Positions 37,801 through 50,622 are shown, counted from the stretch's first letter. The stretch is 64,000 nucleotides of DNA from Chionis minor (GCA_013398295.1 VZSF01009143.1:186001-250000), one strand, 5' to 3'. Translations and numbers: made by a program. The notes: generated by a model not told the origin, from the letters alone.

Positions 37801-38656
37801 GAGGGGAAAACAAAATAGCAGTAGAAGGCCTAGGGGCATAGTGGCCAAGGAACTGTCTCTAAGTCTCTAGATCAGTGTGATTTTCTACTGTATACTAGGG
37901 CCAAGTTCAAGGCAAGTTGGAAATACCAGAAGTGACTGCGTCTATATAGGCACAGTAAGACCTGGAGTATCCATACTGATCTGAGTGCCCCAAGATTTAA
38001 GACACTACCAGATCAAAAAGGGTTCAGAGATGAGAAAACTTCAGACAAATGTATTATTAACAATACTGACTTGTGATTGCAGCTTTGGAGTCTGATTCTC
38101 TTGGTCTTCCAAGTCATGACAGCAATGAAACATAACTATTAACCTATGTTAACCCAAAATATCTACCCAGACTTTAAAACTCTTCATAATCTCAGATATG
38201 CAGAAGGAAGCTGAAGAATTTCTTGAATAAAGACATGTGAGAGAAAAGTAAGTAAATTTGTTGTAAGAAACAAATTTACAAGGCTAACAGCATATTACTT
38301 AGAGCAAGGCAATAACTGGATTTGTAAAGTTAATGATACTAAGACTATCTTAATCAATAAAGATAGTAGCTTTGAGATAGTGGCTTGACATCCTCTGAGT
38401 TGTGTCAGCTTCCTCAGTTGCTGTGAAGGTGGCTTTAAGCCATCATCTTCCATGACTCCTAGTTAACCAGGAATTTTATTTAAAGTCTACTTTCTCTATC
38501 ATTACACTGCAGCATTAGGACTGATTTATTCAATTTCCCTGCATAGGTAAGTTAGTACCTAAAGAGGATCATTTAGCCAATGGTAAATGCTTTTATCAAA
38601 ACATTTTCACCACAAATTCTTTGTGCAGAACATAATGAAGAGAGTGGCCAAATGGG

Positions 38657-38700
38657 AAAAAAAAAAAAACCAAACCAAAACCCAAACAAACCAAAACACA
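38657..38700. repeat. A-rich tract with CAAA units
   Basis: Thirteen A (38,657-38,669) followed by ccaaaccaaaacccaaacaa-type units. This is low-complexity sequence. It could be the degenerate tail of an old retroposed sequence, but no body is recognisable on either side. Confidence 0.8.
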
Positions 38701-41700
38701 TAAAGCATTCTTTAACTGGGCTAGTCATTGACATCCATAACAGCTCATTGAACATATTGGCATCCATAATTAATTAAAGCTGCCAGAAACCTGGGCAAAA
38801 TTGCTAATTAGTGTAATTATAAGGTTAGTTTTTATTTAAACTGGACATCAAGGAATTTCCATGTTGTTACAGTACATGGGCATTGATACATTGAGAAGTC
38901 TCAATGTTTTTCAAAAGTGTTGTCCTGCCTCGGTGAAGGTCAGTAACATAGCAATATGCATGGCATCTTTCTCCTGCACATGGTTCCTCTAGGCTGGGAA
39001 AATTACTCTGTGGCTGGCCTGCTGCAGTGAGTGACACTCACCAACTGAGACAAACGTGGTACAGTACGTCACAGAATCCAGGGCTCAATAAAGAAAGGTA
39101 TGGGTCTAAATAAATATTTCAGATTGCTAATTGAGTGTCTTCTGGATTATCCAGAATTGCTAAACTATGCACAGCAGGTGGGAAAACAAAATCCTTAACA
39201 ACCATAAATGCGGTTTATGAACTTGTCATTAAACCAAACCACAATACGGATTTTTCAAAATGGTGCAAAGAAATTAAAATCGCTACAATGAGTTAGATGA
39301 GGCTACCAATCTCCTTAGAGAAACAAACCAGTACTTTCCTGAGAGGAGGGACCACACTATGTATTTGCGTTGGACAGCAATATTGAGAGTTTCTGACCTT
39401 CTGAAACTCCATCATATTCCCTAAGGGCAGTTTTCGCAATCATCACTTGCATCAACACTGGGTTTGTATGGCTTCTCAGTGAGTCAAAGTGGCAGAGAGC
39501 TGACTGCAGATAAATAAATCCCTTGTTTTTCACCTGAGTCACAGAGTTGATCTGACTTGGTAGCTGTACAAGTGCGAGAGCTCAAGAAGGGAGGAGGAAC
39601 ATTATTTGTGGCAGCAGCCCAGTTTTATAAAGAGTTAATCCAATGATGAAACCACACCCTTTCTCACATCTTCTTGAAATGGCTGTGGCCTCCCATAGGT
39701 CCTTGCCAGTTTTAACCTTTCACCCCCTTGTAAGAATAAGATTCTCTCAGATTCCTGTTTCCCATCAGCTGTAAACAAAGATTCAAAGTCAGAGGTCTGT
39801 AAATCCTGTCTCTTATAAAAGCAAATGGATGTGTCAGCTTTGAGACAAAATCTATAATCAGTTTCCATCACCAATTAAAGTTAATTAGTTTTGCATGACA
39901 ATTAGATCAAGTTCTACGTGGTTCTACCAACCTATGGAAAAAAGCAACACTATTTTACACAAATGAATTTCAAAAGCATATTTAATGTAATGGCAGAGAA
40001 AATGTGTGAAAACCTTTTGAAAATAAATTCCGGAGCTCTTCATTCTGCTCCACCTTACCATTTTCTCAACTGAGAACTGCACTTGTCTGGCACTTTAATA
40101 ATCCCTAACCAAAGCACCATCCCTTTCCCTTCCCTAGCATGACTAATTATTTAAGTGGTGTATCCTTAAGGAGGAGTCAGGAAGATGCCTGCGATTAACA
40201 CAGGCTGAGATCACGTAATGAAGGATATATTTTCATCACTTTGATCAAAGCAAATGGCATAATGAGGGGATCAGACCTTTTTTCTCACTAGAACGGAGAA
40301 TACAGAAGGATGACATTGCTGACATTCAGATATTCTAGAGGAAGTGTGATGTGGTGGGGAGTAGGGATGTTTATAATTGCTAGTTCAGGGAAGTGTGTTC
40401 AAAGGTCTATTACATATAAGGAGTCAGGTCCATACAGTACTGCAAACAGATGTCTGTGATATCCGCAGAGGTACTTAGGGTGCAGTTATATGAAATGTAG
40501 GGCAGGTATCTTCACTTCTGCTTGCTGCAGTCTACTATTCCTTTTTCCTGACATCATCTTTGGAGCTCAATGATGAGTGGATTTGTCATGAAAACAGTAA
40601 AAATAAAATTTCTTCATCTTACTGCCTGAAAAGAAGCATATATCTGCTGTATTATCGAGTTGAATTGGCTAAATGAAAAAAAAGGGCCAGAACAAATGAT
40701 AAAAGGAGAGGAAGAGCAGGACCTTTTCTTTTGGTAGTAATTGACTTAGCTGTTTTATGTAACTTCACCCTTAGGAATTATTTGTAGAAAGTGTTTCCTT
40801 CCTTGGCAAGGCTATTTTAAGAAATCATTATGCTTTACCAGCGATAACTCTACGTAGCTCTATACTGACTTGGATGATGTGGGCTGATTTATTTATTTGG
40901 TTTTTGGTGTTTTGTTGAGAGATGTTTTAAAGTCAAGAATAAGTTAATGATTTTGGCCCATAAGCACACATAGCAACACAAGTAGTTCTGTGTCAAACTG
41001 TTAAAAATTTGTTCTGTCCAGCTCTCCTGGAGTCAGGGAGAGCAGGGAAGCATTTTACTAGTGAAGATATTGATCGTGTAAGTATGCCTCTAAGTACATC
41101 TGAGGAAATAAACACTGTCAAATTGTCCTGAATGAATCTACTTAACCTCAATAAGTACTCCAATGTCCATTGGTGTGCTAATTTTTTGCAAAAAACCTCC
41201 TTTGTTTTAGTGATATTCCTTTGCGTATTCCTCCTTTTTGCAGCATTCCTTCACTTTAACAGTATTCCCCTTTGGCAGAAAGAAATATTTTGAAAAGATC
41301 TTTGTGGATGTTAATCTCTTACACACTCACATCAGTTCTCACTGTACAGACCTAATATTTCTGTATCACAATTCAGGAAAGCCTCCTGATATTACTTGGC
41401 CTGCAGAAAAAGAGTAGTTATGCTGGGTTTGTCCTTCAGACTTGTCTTTCCTCCCCTTAGGATACTTTTCCTTAATTTTCAATTGATTTTAGGGACAGAT
41501 CCTCACCAGGACAACTACCATCCTCAACTGGGGTCCTGTGCATACTCTGCTCATTGTTGAGCATTTGGAAAAAAAACCCTGTTGGAGTTGTTTGCGGTGT
41601 TCATGGGGGGAGTTTGATCCTCTTAACTAAGCGTCTCTGATCTAAAATAACACTTCTTTGTAGTGTTTCATAACCTGGAAAAGCAGAGTACAAAGAAGTG

Positions 41701-43208
41701 AGGAATGAAACTTACTGTTTTACTGACTCTGGTCTGAGTAGTTAGCTCATAAATTCTCTTATTCTGATTGAAAAATTTACAAAGCCTATGAAAAGCCACA
41801 ATGATTTGCATTTGTGTTGTCAACTGATATAAACCAAAACTGCAAGCTTGAGAGGACCAAATTTCCACTGTCACACCATATTATTTCCAAGGATGTTTTC
41901 AAGATCTTTCAGTATGTAACACAGCTAGTATATGAGCTGTAAAAATTTCTATTTTGCATTTTGAACAAAAATTATTGTAGCAGTTCTAAATTACAGGGTA
42001 AGAGTTGTTGGATAATCTATCACTGGTACACTAACAGCTAGTTTTTCCAAAAGCTTTATCACCTATCAACTCCTATTTAAGCAGCTGAATAGTAATTAGG
42101 TTTTCCTAAACATTCAAATTCCATTTAGGCGTATAAGCATGAAAATTTTAGACATACTCTCTTTGCCAGCTGTGGGATGCGAAATTCTTTGGAATAAATG
42201 ACAACTTTAATAAGGTCCTTGCATGGAAACTGAAGGTTTTTTTAAAAACTATGAATAAAATTTGAGAGTTGAAAATATTTTAGTACAATTTTCAAGAACT
42301 ATTACTTTTCTGTAATGTTGTCTCCAGTTATATCTGCTTCATATATTGCTAAGAGTGTCTCATAGGCTAATAGTCTTTAGTCATAACAATAGTATCAATA
42401 TATCATCCATTTTCTAAAAACAAAGACCCCAGATGTAACTCCAACAAAAAAATTCTCTTAATGTTTTAATGTCTAATATCAAAAATTCCCTTGCAAGTGT
42501 CCCTGTTCAAACACTAAAGATAAAGTGGTAGACATCACTGTCTGTGGTAAGAAATTCATAATAAAGATTAATTCCAAACTCATACATGAAGTGGTAGGAA
42601 GAAAATGAAAACACAGGTGATATGCATGTTGCAACAGCAAATAACATGTCAGCTCCATGTCAGGGGAAGACCTGGAAATAAAGCATTTCCTGTATCAGTT
42701 TCATGGTTTCCATAGAAAGGAATCACAAGGCACACAGCACATCCCAACAGGTAAATTTTGCAACAGCCAGAGAGACCCAGAATTATGTACACAGGAATAA
42801 CATGGTCTGGAACTCAATAGGTCATCACCTTCTTCTCTATAGCTATGTATAAAAGTATTGAATTCCTTGATGGGAATATGATTTTTTGAACTTTATTCTC
42901 TGGCAGGATCTGAAAAATTAATGTCCTGAGTAAACATAGGATACTTTGTTTTATCAGGCTGCTTGATTTGGCAGGTAGCTGCTCATGCTGTGTGTTCAAG
43001 TGAATTATAAAATTAATGACTTTACATTTATCTCCTGTTTCCATGAGCTATTATGGGATCAGGTAATTTGTATGTCTCAAAATACACAATAACTTGAAAT
43101 AAAGAATTGAACATATTAACACAAGTATAATCTCTAACCTGTTATAGATTAGTTTTTGCCATTCTGGTTGTCATTACTAGTTCGAGCATTTTGAAATCTT
43201 TTGATGCC

Positions 43209-43226
43209 TTTTTTTTTTTTTTTTTT
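43209..43226 (+). repeat. Poly-T tract (18 T) then 6 C
   Basis: An uninterrupted run of 18 T, followed by cccccc at 43,227-43,232. Homopolymer; its length is probably variable. Confidence 0.95.
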
Positions 43227-43383
43227 CCCCCCGGTACAGTTTTCATAAGTTAGCCAAGACTAAATCTAAATAGAAAAGTGATGATACCACTAGAAACTAA
43301 ATCACACGGCATAAGCTTACAGACAGCACTTAGCAGAATTAAAAAATAATCAATGTTAACTTCCAGTTAAGACATTAATAGAT

Positions 43384-43427
43384 TTCCTTTTCCTTTTCCT
43401 TTTCCTTTTCCTTTTCCTTTTTTCCCC
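43384..43427 (+). repeat. (TTTTCC)n hexanucleotide microsatellite
   Basis: Six CC dinucleotides occur at exact 6-base spacing (43,386, 43,392, 43,398, 43,404, 43,410, 43,416) with TTTT between, then a TTTTTTCCCC end. The array is perfect over about 36 bases and would be a usable polymorphic marker. Confidence 0.95.
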
Positions 43428-44347
43428 TCTCTCTGCTGCATGACCATGAAATGAAACAGACTGAAACAGACAATTATCTTCACTTAAGAGAGACTTTCCA
43501 TTTCATTCAGCACTCTGCATGTATCTGTCTGCTGAAGTTAAGAGAGACGGTGATGATTCAGGAAAAAGAGAACTTTGCAAACCTGAAAACAGAACCTAAA
43601 ACCCAAGGAAGTTAATAATGCTGTAGTGCTTCTGGTACTGGAAAAGAGAGAACTCCATCATAAGCCATCTTGCTAGGCATGAGCACGCTGAGGGAGTGCA
43701 AGTTCCTGTCCCATGTCCTGAATCACTTCCATAGTTTGCAGTTAAGGCTGAGGAAAGATGGAAAGATATATGACACTCAAAGAGAGCTATGCTTTTTAGG
43801 TAAAAAATGGCATGTGACAGTTGTGTGAATATGCATACTTTAATCAATACAAACCATTTTTGGAATACATATGGAGCCTACATATGCCACATAAGGAGCG
43901 ACATGACTAAAATTTACTAGAATATTTCTTTCGTAATACTTGTACTGGAAGTAAAAGTGGTAAAACAGGAGTAGACAAGCCCCTGGTGTGTCAGAAGACA
44001 TACCATAATCAGGTTTTGGAGGAATGAGGAACAAAGGGTAAAACTCCAACCCACTAAAGCCTATGATAGAATAAATTGTACTGAAGTTAGTCTAGGGAAA
44101 AAGTCAGTCAAATTGCACATCTGCATGGGATATTGTAGGCAGATAGAATCTCATTTTATGCAGGCTCTGAGCCAGCAGGACCTGGGTAGTGCGACACTAA
44201 ACCAAAAATCACGTAGTCATTTTACTGCAGCAACACAAGCACAGAATCTTCTCAGGATATATTATTTCACGATCAGCAATACACTGATGCTGCAATGGCT
44301 CTCGTCACATTGACTATCAACTACCTGCAATCTACCATGCAGACATA

Positions 44348-44968
44348 TGCCAACCGTATCCTGGGTTGCATCAAAAGAAGCGTGACCAGCAGGGCACGGG
44401 AGGTGATTCTCCCCCTCTACTCTGCGCTTGTGAGACCCCACCTGGAGTACTGTGTCCAGCTCTGGAGTCCTCAACATAGAAAGGACATGGAACTGTTGGA
44501 ACAGGTCCAGCGAAGGGCCACTAAGATGATTAGAGGGATGGAGCACCTCTCCTATGAGGACAGGCTGAGAGAGCTGGGGCTGTTCAGCCTGGAGAAGAGA
44601 AGGCTCCGGGGAGACCTGAGAGCAGCCTTTCAGTACCTGAAGGGAGCCTACAGGAGAGCTGGAGAGGGACTCTTTGTCAGGAAGTCTAGTGATAGGACAA
44701 GGGGTAATGGTTTTAAATTGGAAGAGGGGAGATTTAGATTAGATATTAGGAAGAAGTTCTTTACTGTGAGGGTGGTGAGGCACTGGAACAGGTTGCCCAG
44801 AGAAGTTGTGGAGGCCCCATCCCTGGAAGTGTTTAAGGCCAGGCTGGATGGGGCTTTGAGCAACCTGCTCTAGTGAGAGGTGTCCCTGCCCATGGCAGGG
44901 GGGTTGGAACTTGATGATCTTTAAGGTCCCTTCCAACTCTAACCATTCTATGATTCTATGATTCTATG
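44348..44968 (+). mobile_element. CR1 LINE, 5'-truncated, best-preserved copy
   Basis: This is a 621-bp CR1 3' end. Homology begins at about gccaaccgtatcctgggttg and ends in three perfect ATTCTATG units (44,945-44,968). The C-terminal reverse transcriptase reading frame is uninterrupted through the whole copy to a TAG at 44,871-44,873. It shows, in order, [91 protein letters not shown] and [12 protein letters not shown] 72-base spacer follows, with the ctgcccatggcagggggg-type hairpin region and the gatgatctttaaggtccctt block, then the tail. No frameshift or internal stop is visible, unlike the other copies, so it is probably the youngest CR1 here. It cannot be autonomous: most of the polymerase, the endonuclease and the promoter are absent. 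Confidence 0.97.
44945..44968 (+). repeat. CR1 tail, three ATTCTATG units
   Basis: Three perfect 8-bp units form the 3' terminus of the CR1 copy. In this family the tail is the region recognised by the reverse transcriptase to begin target-primed synthesis (established knowledge of CR1 LINEs). Confidence 0.97.
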
Positions 44969-47900
44969 ACATAGCTAAGGGCTAGCTGGATATACTTTTT
45001 TCCAGGGTGAGGTCATACAAGACAGGGCAAAACCACAGGAGAAACTGAATCTGCGTTGCGGTTTTGGTGCATCAGAGTAATGGTCTCACATCAAAAGGTA
45101 TGCAGGAAGAGAGTTAGGTGAAGAGATGCATACAGTCTAACTGGTGTGATCAGGTATTTGAAATGCAGTTGTCACTTCTGTAGACAAAACTCCTGATTCT
45201 GAGTAAGAAGAAATTAAAATATGGGTAACAATTGAGTATATGATTCTTTTCACTGGACCTAGCAGAAATTACTGGTTTTACCAGTGCTTAAAATAATATA
45301 AACAGAGTTATCTTCAGTCTTGGGATCAGGGCAGAAAACTCTCTTTGACTAAAGAGAGAATAAGCTAAGAATTTCTTCTGGTGTTTCCTAAGTAATGCCT
45401 TTTTTTTTTTTTTTTACTAGCAGTAGGGTCTCTTTAAGTGTTCATCTATGATTTCACTTTTTATAGCTTTATACGGTAGCTTTCCTGCCATGTTTTAATA
45501 TTTCATGCATGGTGCCAGGATTTTGTGGCATAATGAAAAAATGCAAATAATTTATTTGAACAAATTCATTGGATTAATTATTCACAATGAATAATTGACC
45601 ATCTCTGCCAATACTATTCACTCTTTTCCCTTTCTCCTGTCCTTGGTCCAAGTCACATTAGATACTGAAGTGAATGGTTAATAGAAACGCATCAGATGCT
45701 GGAGCTTCTGAGATCCTGTTTTGGAAGTGCATATTTTCTAAGCATTCATACAAGCTTAGAAAGGGAGGAAGTGAGACTGAAAAATACAGCATGTGTGTGG
45801 AAAGGTGGGAGGAAGACTATGACAGGAAGAAGGAAAGAAAGGAGAGAATACGCAGCTACACTTGCTGTAATCCTCCCTTAAAATAAATACTCACTATACC
45901 TTTATCAAATCATTATGTAAACCTGGCCTGTATGCAAATCTGTATTAGTGCAATGGATATGAATCATCTAGCTGAGTAATAAAAGAAAGCTATTAATCAC
46001 TTAATCCCATTTTTCAACCTCTAGTGACTGCAAATGTAACTATCTTCAGCTGGAATCCTCAACTAAACACAGATGTTGAGGAGCCAAACATTACTTGGGA
46101 GGTTACTTTCAGCAAGTGATCTGTCATTGCCTGATATATATTCCTTTACAAGAAAATCTGCTACCAGATGTGTTTCTAAGTATGGCAAGCTCTCCCTCCC
46201 GATGACTGTGCAGATGTTTGCTCCAAGGTAGGTAGCTCCAATTCTCCTTTGTCCCTTTCTTAACACTGCTTAAGGTAACAGTCTTGTGCTGAATGTAACC
46301 TATTGTGTTGCTAATTCTTTTAAATAATCTGAGATACTGTCTCAATCCTAGAGTCAGAAAACAAAAACCCGATGTATTTACATACAGCAGCTTACATTAC
46401 ATAGGTCTTGAAACTCAGCCCTGCGGAGTTGTAACACCTGTATCTCAACTAATGGTAAAATGGAAGAACTTTAACCGCCAGCACGATGTTTGACACAAAG
46501 GTCAGTCTCCCTTTCAAAATAAGACTGATGCATCAGACAGAGTAGTTTACGGACTCGTCTTGTTTTTCTTGTTTTAATTACATAGCTATGTACCACAGCT
46601 ACACAAAAACTTCTACTTCCCTAAAACTTAAGGGTCAGCAAAACCAGAAAGGTGCAGTGTTGCCTGACACTCCCATATGTATCACATAAAGTAACCCAAG
46701 GTGAGATTATGTTCCACAAAATGGTCCCCAGAAAAAGCCACATGAACCACAAAAGGAAAACCAGTTCTTCTTTCCCTGTAATATTCAAAGTGCCCCTCAT
46801 GGCCAAGCCAGGAGACAATGGCCTTTCCTATCTGAAGTCATGAACTATAAAAACAGGATTATAATTTTTTTGACTTTTGGATGAAAAAAACCTCATAGCT
46901 TGTAATATTACCTCCATCAGATACCTGAGACATCCATTCCAGTGCTAATAAATATTGTGCTAACAAACACACAGGTTTTTCACCTGTATCTTTCAAATTT
47001 TAAGATGAATTGTCAACAGAAAGCGTATAATTTCACCACAGTGAAAAGCTAGACGGGTTTTACCTGTTCCAGAAAAGAAGCAACCTTAACCAGTCATAGA
47101 TTTACTTGAAAGGGAGGAGAACAGTATTGAAGGAAAGAGGGAGAGAGAAATGTAGGTACAAGTGGCTACCGCTTGTGTTTCTACATCATAGTCATGTCAC
47201 ACTGCACTCTACCCCTTTCTCAGACTACAGCAGTATCTGGCTCTGTCTGAACATTTGTAGGATAGTTTTTCAGTCTGTTCACAATGAGGAAAACTCAAGC
47301 TAAAGAATAATGCTAATGATTGTGTAGATTTACTGTCATTTATTTCATTGCCAATCTGGCAAAGTCAAGAGTAGTTGAAGACCCTTCCTGCGCATTAAAA
47401 TATAAGTGCTTTAACTCCCCGGAAAGAACAAACTGAAGTTGTCCCTCCTGTATCCTTAAACTATGAGGTTATTGTGTAAAAGGGCTCACCTTTCATTCCA
47501 TTGAGCTTTGAATAAAAGTAGAGGCCCTAAAGGTATTTAGACTCTATCCCTACAGGAATTCATTTAAGTATGGCCCAAGACCAGGCTCCTCAACATGAAT
47601 GAGCATGGAAAACCTTTCCTGTGGATCCTAGATGTGAAATGTATACAAAGCTGTTTGGATCTGATAGAATTGAATTAGTTCTGAACAAATGTAGAAGAAT
47701 GAGGTTAGTTGCTTAGGGAGTATACTGAAGAAAGGTAGGATATTTATGGAGTCTCACTATCTAGAGGTTTTGAGAGAGAATTTGAGGATAACACTGATAA
47801 ACTTAAATGCCTAAATTATGTGAACCTGTCCCTTGGTCCTATCAAGGAAATTCCTTAAGTCCTTTTCGATGTGACCCAGAAACAGATTTTTATATATGTT

Positions 47901-49570
47901 GGCATATGACTGTTAAGGGTTGTTTTTTTCAATTCAGTTGTGCAAGCATTATTTGATGAACAATGTATTTGCCAGATTTTGCCCATATTTGTCAAATAAA
48001 TTATTCAACAAATAATTTTCACTTTATTTGATCAGCTATAACAGCCTTTCTGACTCTTCTGCAATCAAGATACCTTTTAAATAAATAAGTATGCTTGCCT
48101 CCAGAGACTTCAGGAGTTGAACAGCTGGTTTCCATCACCATGGTAAAAGCCTTGAGGGCGAGTCTGGATTAATACCATTATTCTTTCTTGGTATAGGACT
48201 GTGCATAAGGATAACCTGAGAAACTTTTTGTAATTTAGATACACCAGAATATTAGGAAAAATGAGTTCCAGATTAACCTTTGTTGGAAAAGTGGCAAGAT
48301 ACTGAACCCTGGTTTAATACAAAGCAGGTAGGTACCACAAAGGTGTCTCATTCCCCAAAATGAATGTGGGGTGGCAGGCGGGCCTGCAGAGTCAAGTATC
48401 GGAAACTGAGTCTGCAGGACAGTCAGCTCCTCAAGACAGATCATATCAGTCACTGAAGGGAGGAAATAGACTATTTAAGGTACCCATGATTTATTTTTTA
48501 ACATGAAACATAAAACATGGATAAAGAACCTTAAACACCCTATTTTAATGAAGCATCTCCAGTCACATCAATCTGTTTCATTATTCTTTTACTGGATAAA
48601 TGATAAAAAATATGCAGCTGTGATTCCTAAACATTGATATTCAGAATTATTTAAGCTCAGTATGGCATCTACAGAATGCTATTGTTGCTTACAAATGTTC
48701 ACCTGCATAAAGAAGCAAATTTTCTACCACAGCAATCTCAGGGAAGCAGCTGGCTGCAAATGAAGATATCATCATTATCTTCAAGTCCTGAAGGAGACAT
48801 TGTTGAAATAAAAATAAAGGCTTAAAATTGTTTTACCTAACTTGCAATTAAAATAGCCATTTTCTTAATAGGAAATTTGGATTAACAGAGGTAAATCTGT
48901 TGCAGGATTTATACTTGATTCTTCATGGTTATCATCAGCCTCAGGGTTGTACTTTAAACTAAAGGTAAATTTATACATTATTTATTTAGGGTTCATTAAT
49001 TATTAATAAATGTTTCAAGTGAGTTACAGGTGTATATGGTATGTGCCACGGATGATTATGAACACCTCAGTAAAATGTATTATATTCCCTTGCTGACTAT
49101 GGCTACAAATGATAAAGTTAGCAAATTCTGCAGCCATGTCTTAAAAATAGTCATTTATGAGCACATGCTAAGCACATATTAGATGTTTATCAGTTATTTA
49201 GAAACTTATATTTAGAATAAAGTTTATGCTCAGTTAGCAGGTGGACAAATGCCATGTGAAAACAGACAGTATTACTATAGTAATATATGCACAGTATTAT
49301 TACATTTTACCGTTTCTTGTGTAGAAAAAAGTATGATGCTATAATTCTCTTTTGAAGTAAAGGTGCTTCATTTCATTTGGCTGTAAAATTTGTAGTGCAA
49401 AATAGAACATTACTAGGTATAGGAACTGGGAGTGGTTATTTTCTCTTTAAGTGCTTCTTTAGGCACTGCTAAACTAATTGCAAAACTTATTCTAAGCACT
49501 GTGAAGTCAAGGAACGAATATGTACCTGTTAACTGAAACAGTGTGAGTTGCAATCTGGCTGAATCCTCTT
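44969..49570. other. Intergenic; possible regulatory blocks
   Basis: No supported exon. A poly-T tract lies at 45,400-45,415. Two repeat-free blocks are rich in homeodomain-like and POU-like words: about 45,440-45,600 (octamer ATGCAAAT at 45,541 plus a 9-bp inverted repeat) and 48,500-49,280. The remainder is unremarkable AT-rich sequence. Confidence 0.5.
45400..45415 (+). repeat. Poly-T tract
   Basis: An uninterrupted run of 16 T. Simple homopolymer. Confidence 0.9.
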
Positions 49571-50622
49571 AGAATCATACAATTTTCTAGGTTGAAAGGG
49601 ACCTTTACGATCATTGAGTCCAACCATCAACTTAACACTGCTGAAACCCACCATTAAACTATGTTCCTAAACATCACATCTACCCATCTTTTAAATACCT
49701 CCAGAAATGGCAATTCCACCACTTCCCTAGGCAGCCTGTTCCAGTGCTTGATAACCCTTCCGGTGAAGAAATTTGCCCTAATACTCAATCTAAACCTCCC
49801 CTGGCAATTTGTTCTTGCCCTATCACTTGTTCCTTGGGAGAAGAGACTGACTTCCGCTTTTCTACAACCTCCTTTCAGGTGGTTTTAGAGAGCGGTAACG
49901 TCTCCCCTCAGCCTCCTTTTCTCCAGGCTGAACAACCCCAGCAGGTCCTCATAAGACTTGTTCTCCAGGCCCTTCACCAACTTCATTGCCCTTCTTTGGA
50001 TGCAACCCAGAATCTCAATGTCTTTCTTGTAGTGAAAGCCCAAAACTGAACACAGTACTCAAGGTGGGGCCTCACCAGTGCTGAGTACAGGGGGACAGTT
50101 GCTTCCCTGGTCCCGCTGGCCACACCATTCCTGGTAGAGGCCAGAATGCTGTTGATCTTCTTGACCACCTGGGCACACTGCTGGCCCATATTCAGCCAGC
50201 TGTCAACCAACAGCCCCAGGTCCTTTTCTGCTGCACAGCTTTCCAGCCACTCTTCCCCAAGCCTGTAGTGCTGCATGGGGTTGTTGTGACCCAAGCACAG
50301 GACTTGGTACTTGGCCTTGTTGAACCTCATACCATTTGACTCGACCCATGGGTCCAGCCTGTCCAGATCCCTCTATAGGACCATCCTACCCTCAAGCAGA
50401 TTGACACTCCCATCTAACACGATGTCTGCAAACTTACTGAGGGTGTACTCAATCACCTTGTCCAGTTCATTGACAAAGATAGCAAAGCGAACTGGCCCCG
50501 ATACTTAGCCCTGGGGGACATCACTTGTGACCAGCCGCTGACCGGATTTACCTCCATTCACCACCACTCTTTGGGCCCAGCCTTCCAGCCAGATTTTTAC
50601 CCAGCAAAGAGTACCTATCCAA
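49571..50622 (-). mobile_element. CR1 LINE, 5'-truncated, minus strand
   Basis: A reverse-oriented CR1 of about 1.05 kb. The 3' end is at the left (agaatcatacaattttctag, then gttgaaagggacctttacga and catt). The minus strand from 50,330 to 49,983 encodes a long piece of the reverse transcriptase C-terminal half: [40 protein letters not shown], then [15 protein letters not shown] before a frameshift. The opposite end breaks off near 50,622 after ttacccagcaaagagtacct. It matches the copy at 14,899-15,878 in organisation and wording and extends about 100 bases further upstream in the element, so both probably belong to one subfamily. Confidence 0.95.

Larger units (their letters stand above)
33813..44347. 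other. Intergenic; simple repeats and possible regulatory blocks
   Basis: About 10.5 kb without a supported exon. It contains a MIR-like remnant (34,610-34,695), the CT/poly-C tract (34,789-34,822), an A-rich tract (38,657-38,700), poly-T (43,209-43,226) and a (TTTTCC)n array (43,384-43,427). Repeat-free stretches at 37,380-37,600 and 39,380-40,300 carry clusters of homeodomain-type and POU-type words (see findings). Open frames are short and unrecognised. Confidence 0.5.

Noticed and set aside
44262..44546. A 94-codon minus-strand frame over the CR1 at 44,348
   Set aside because: It is antisense to the real CR1 reading frame, a shadow of it.
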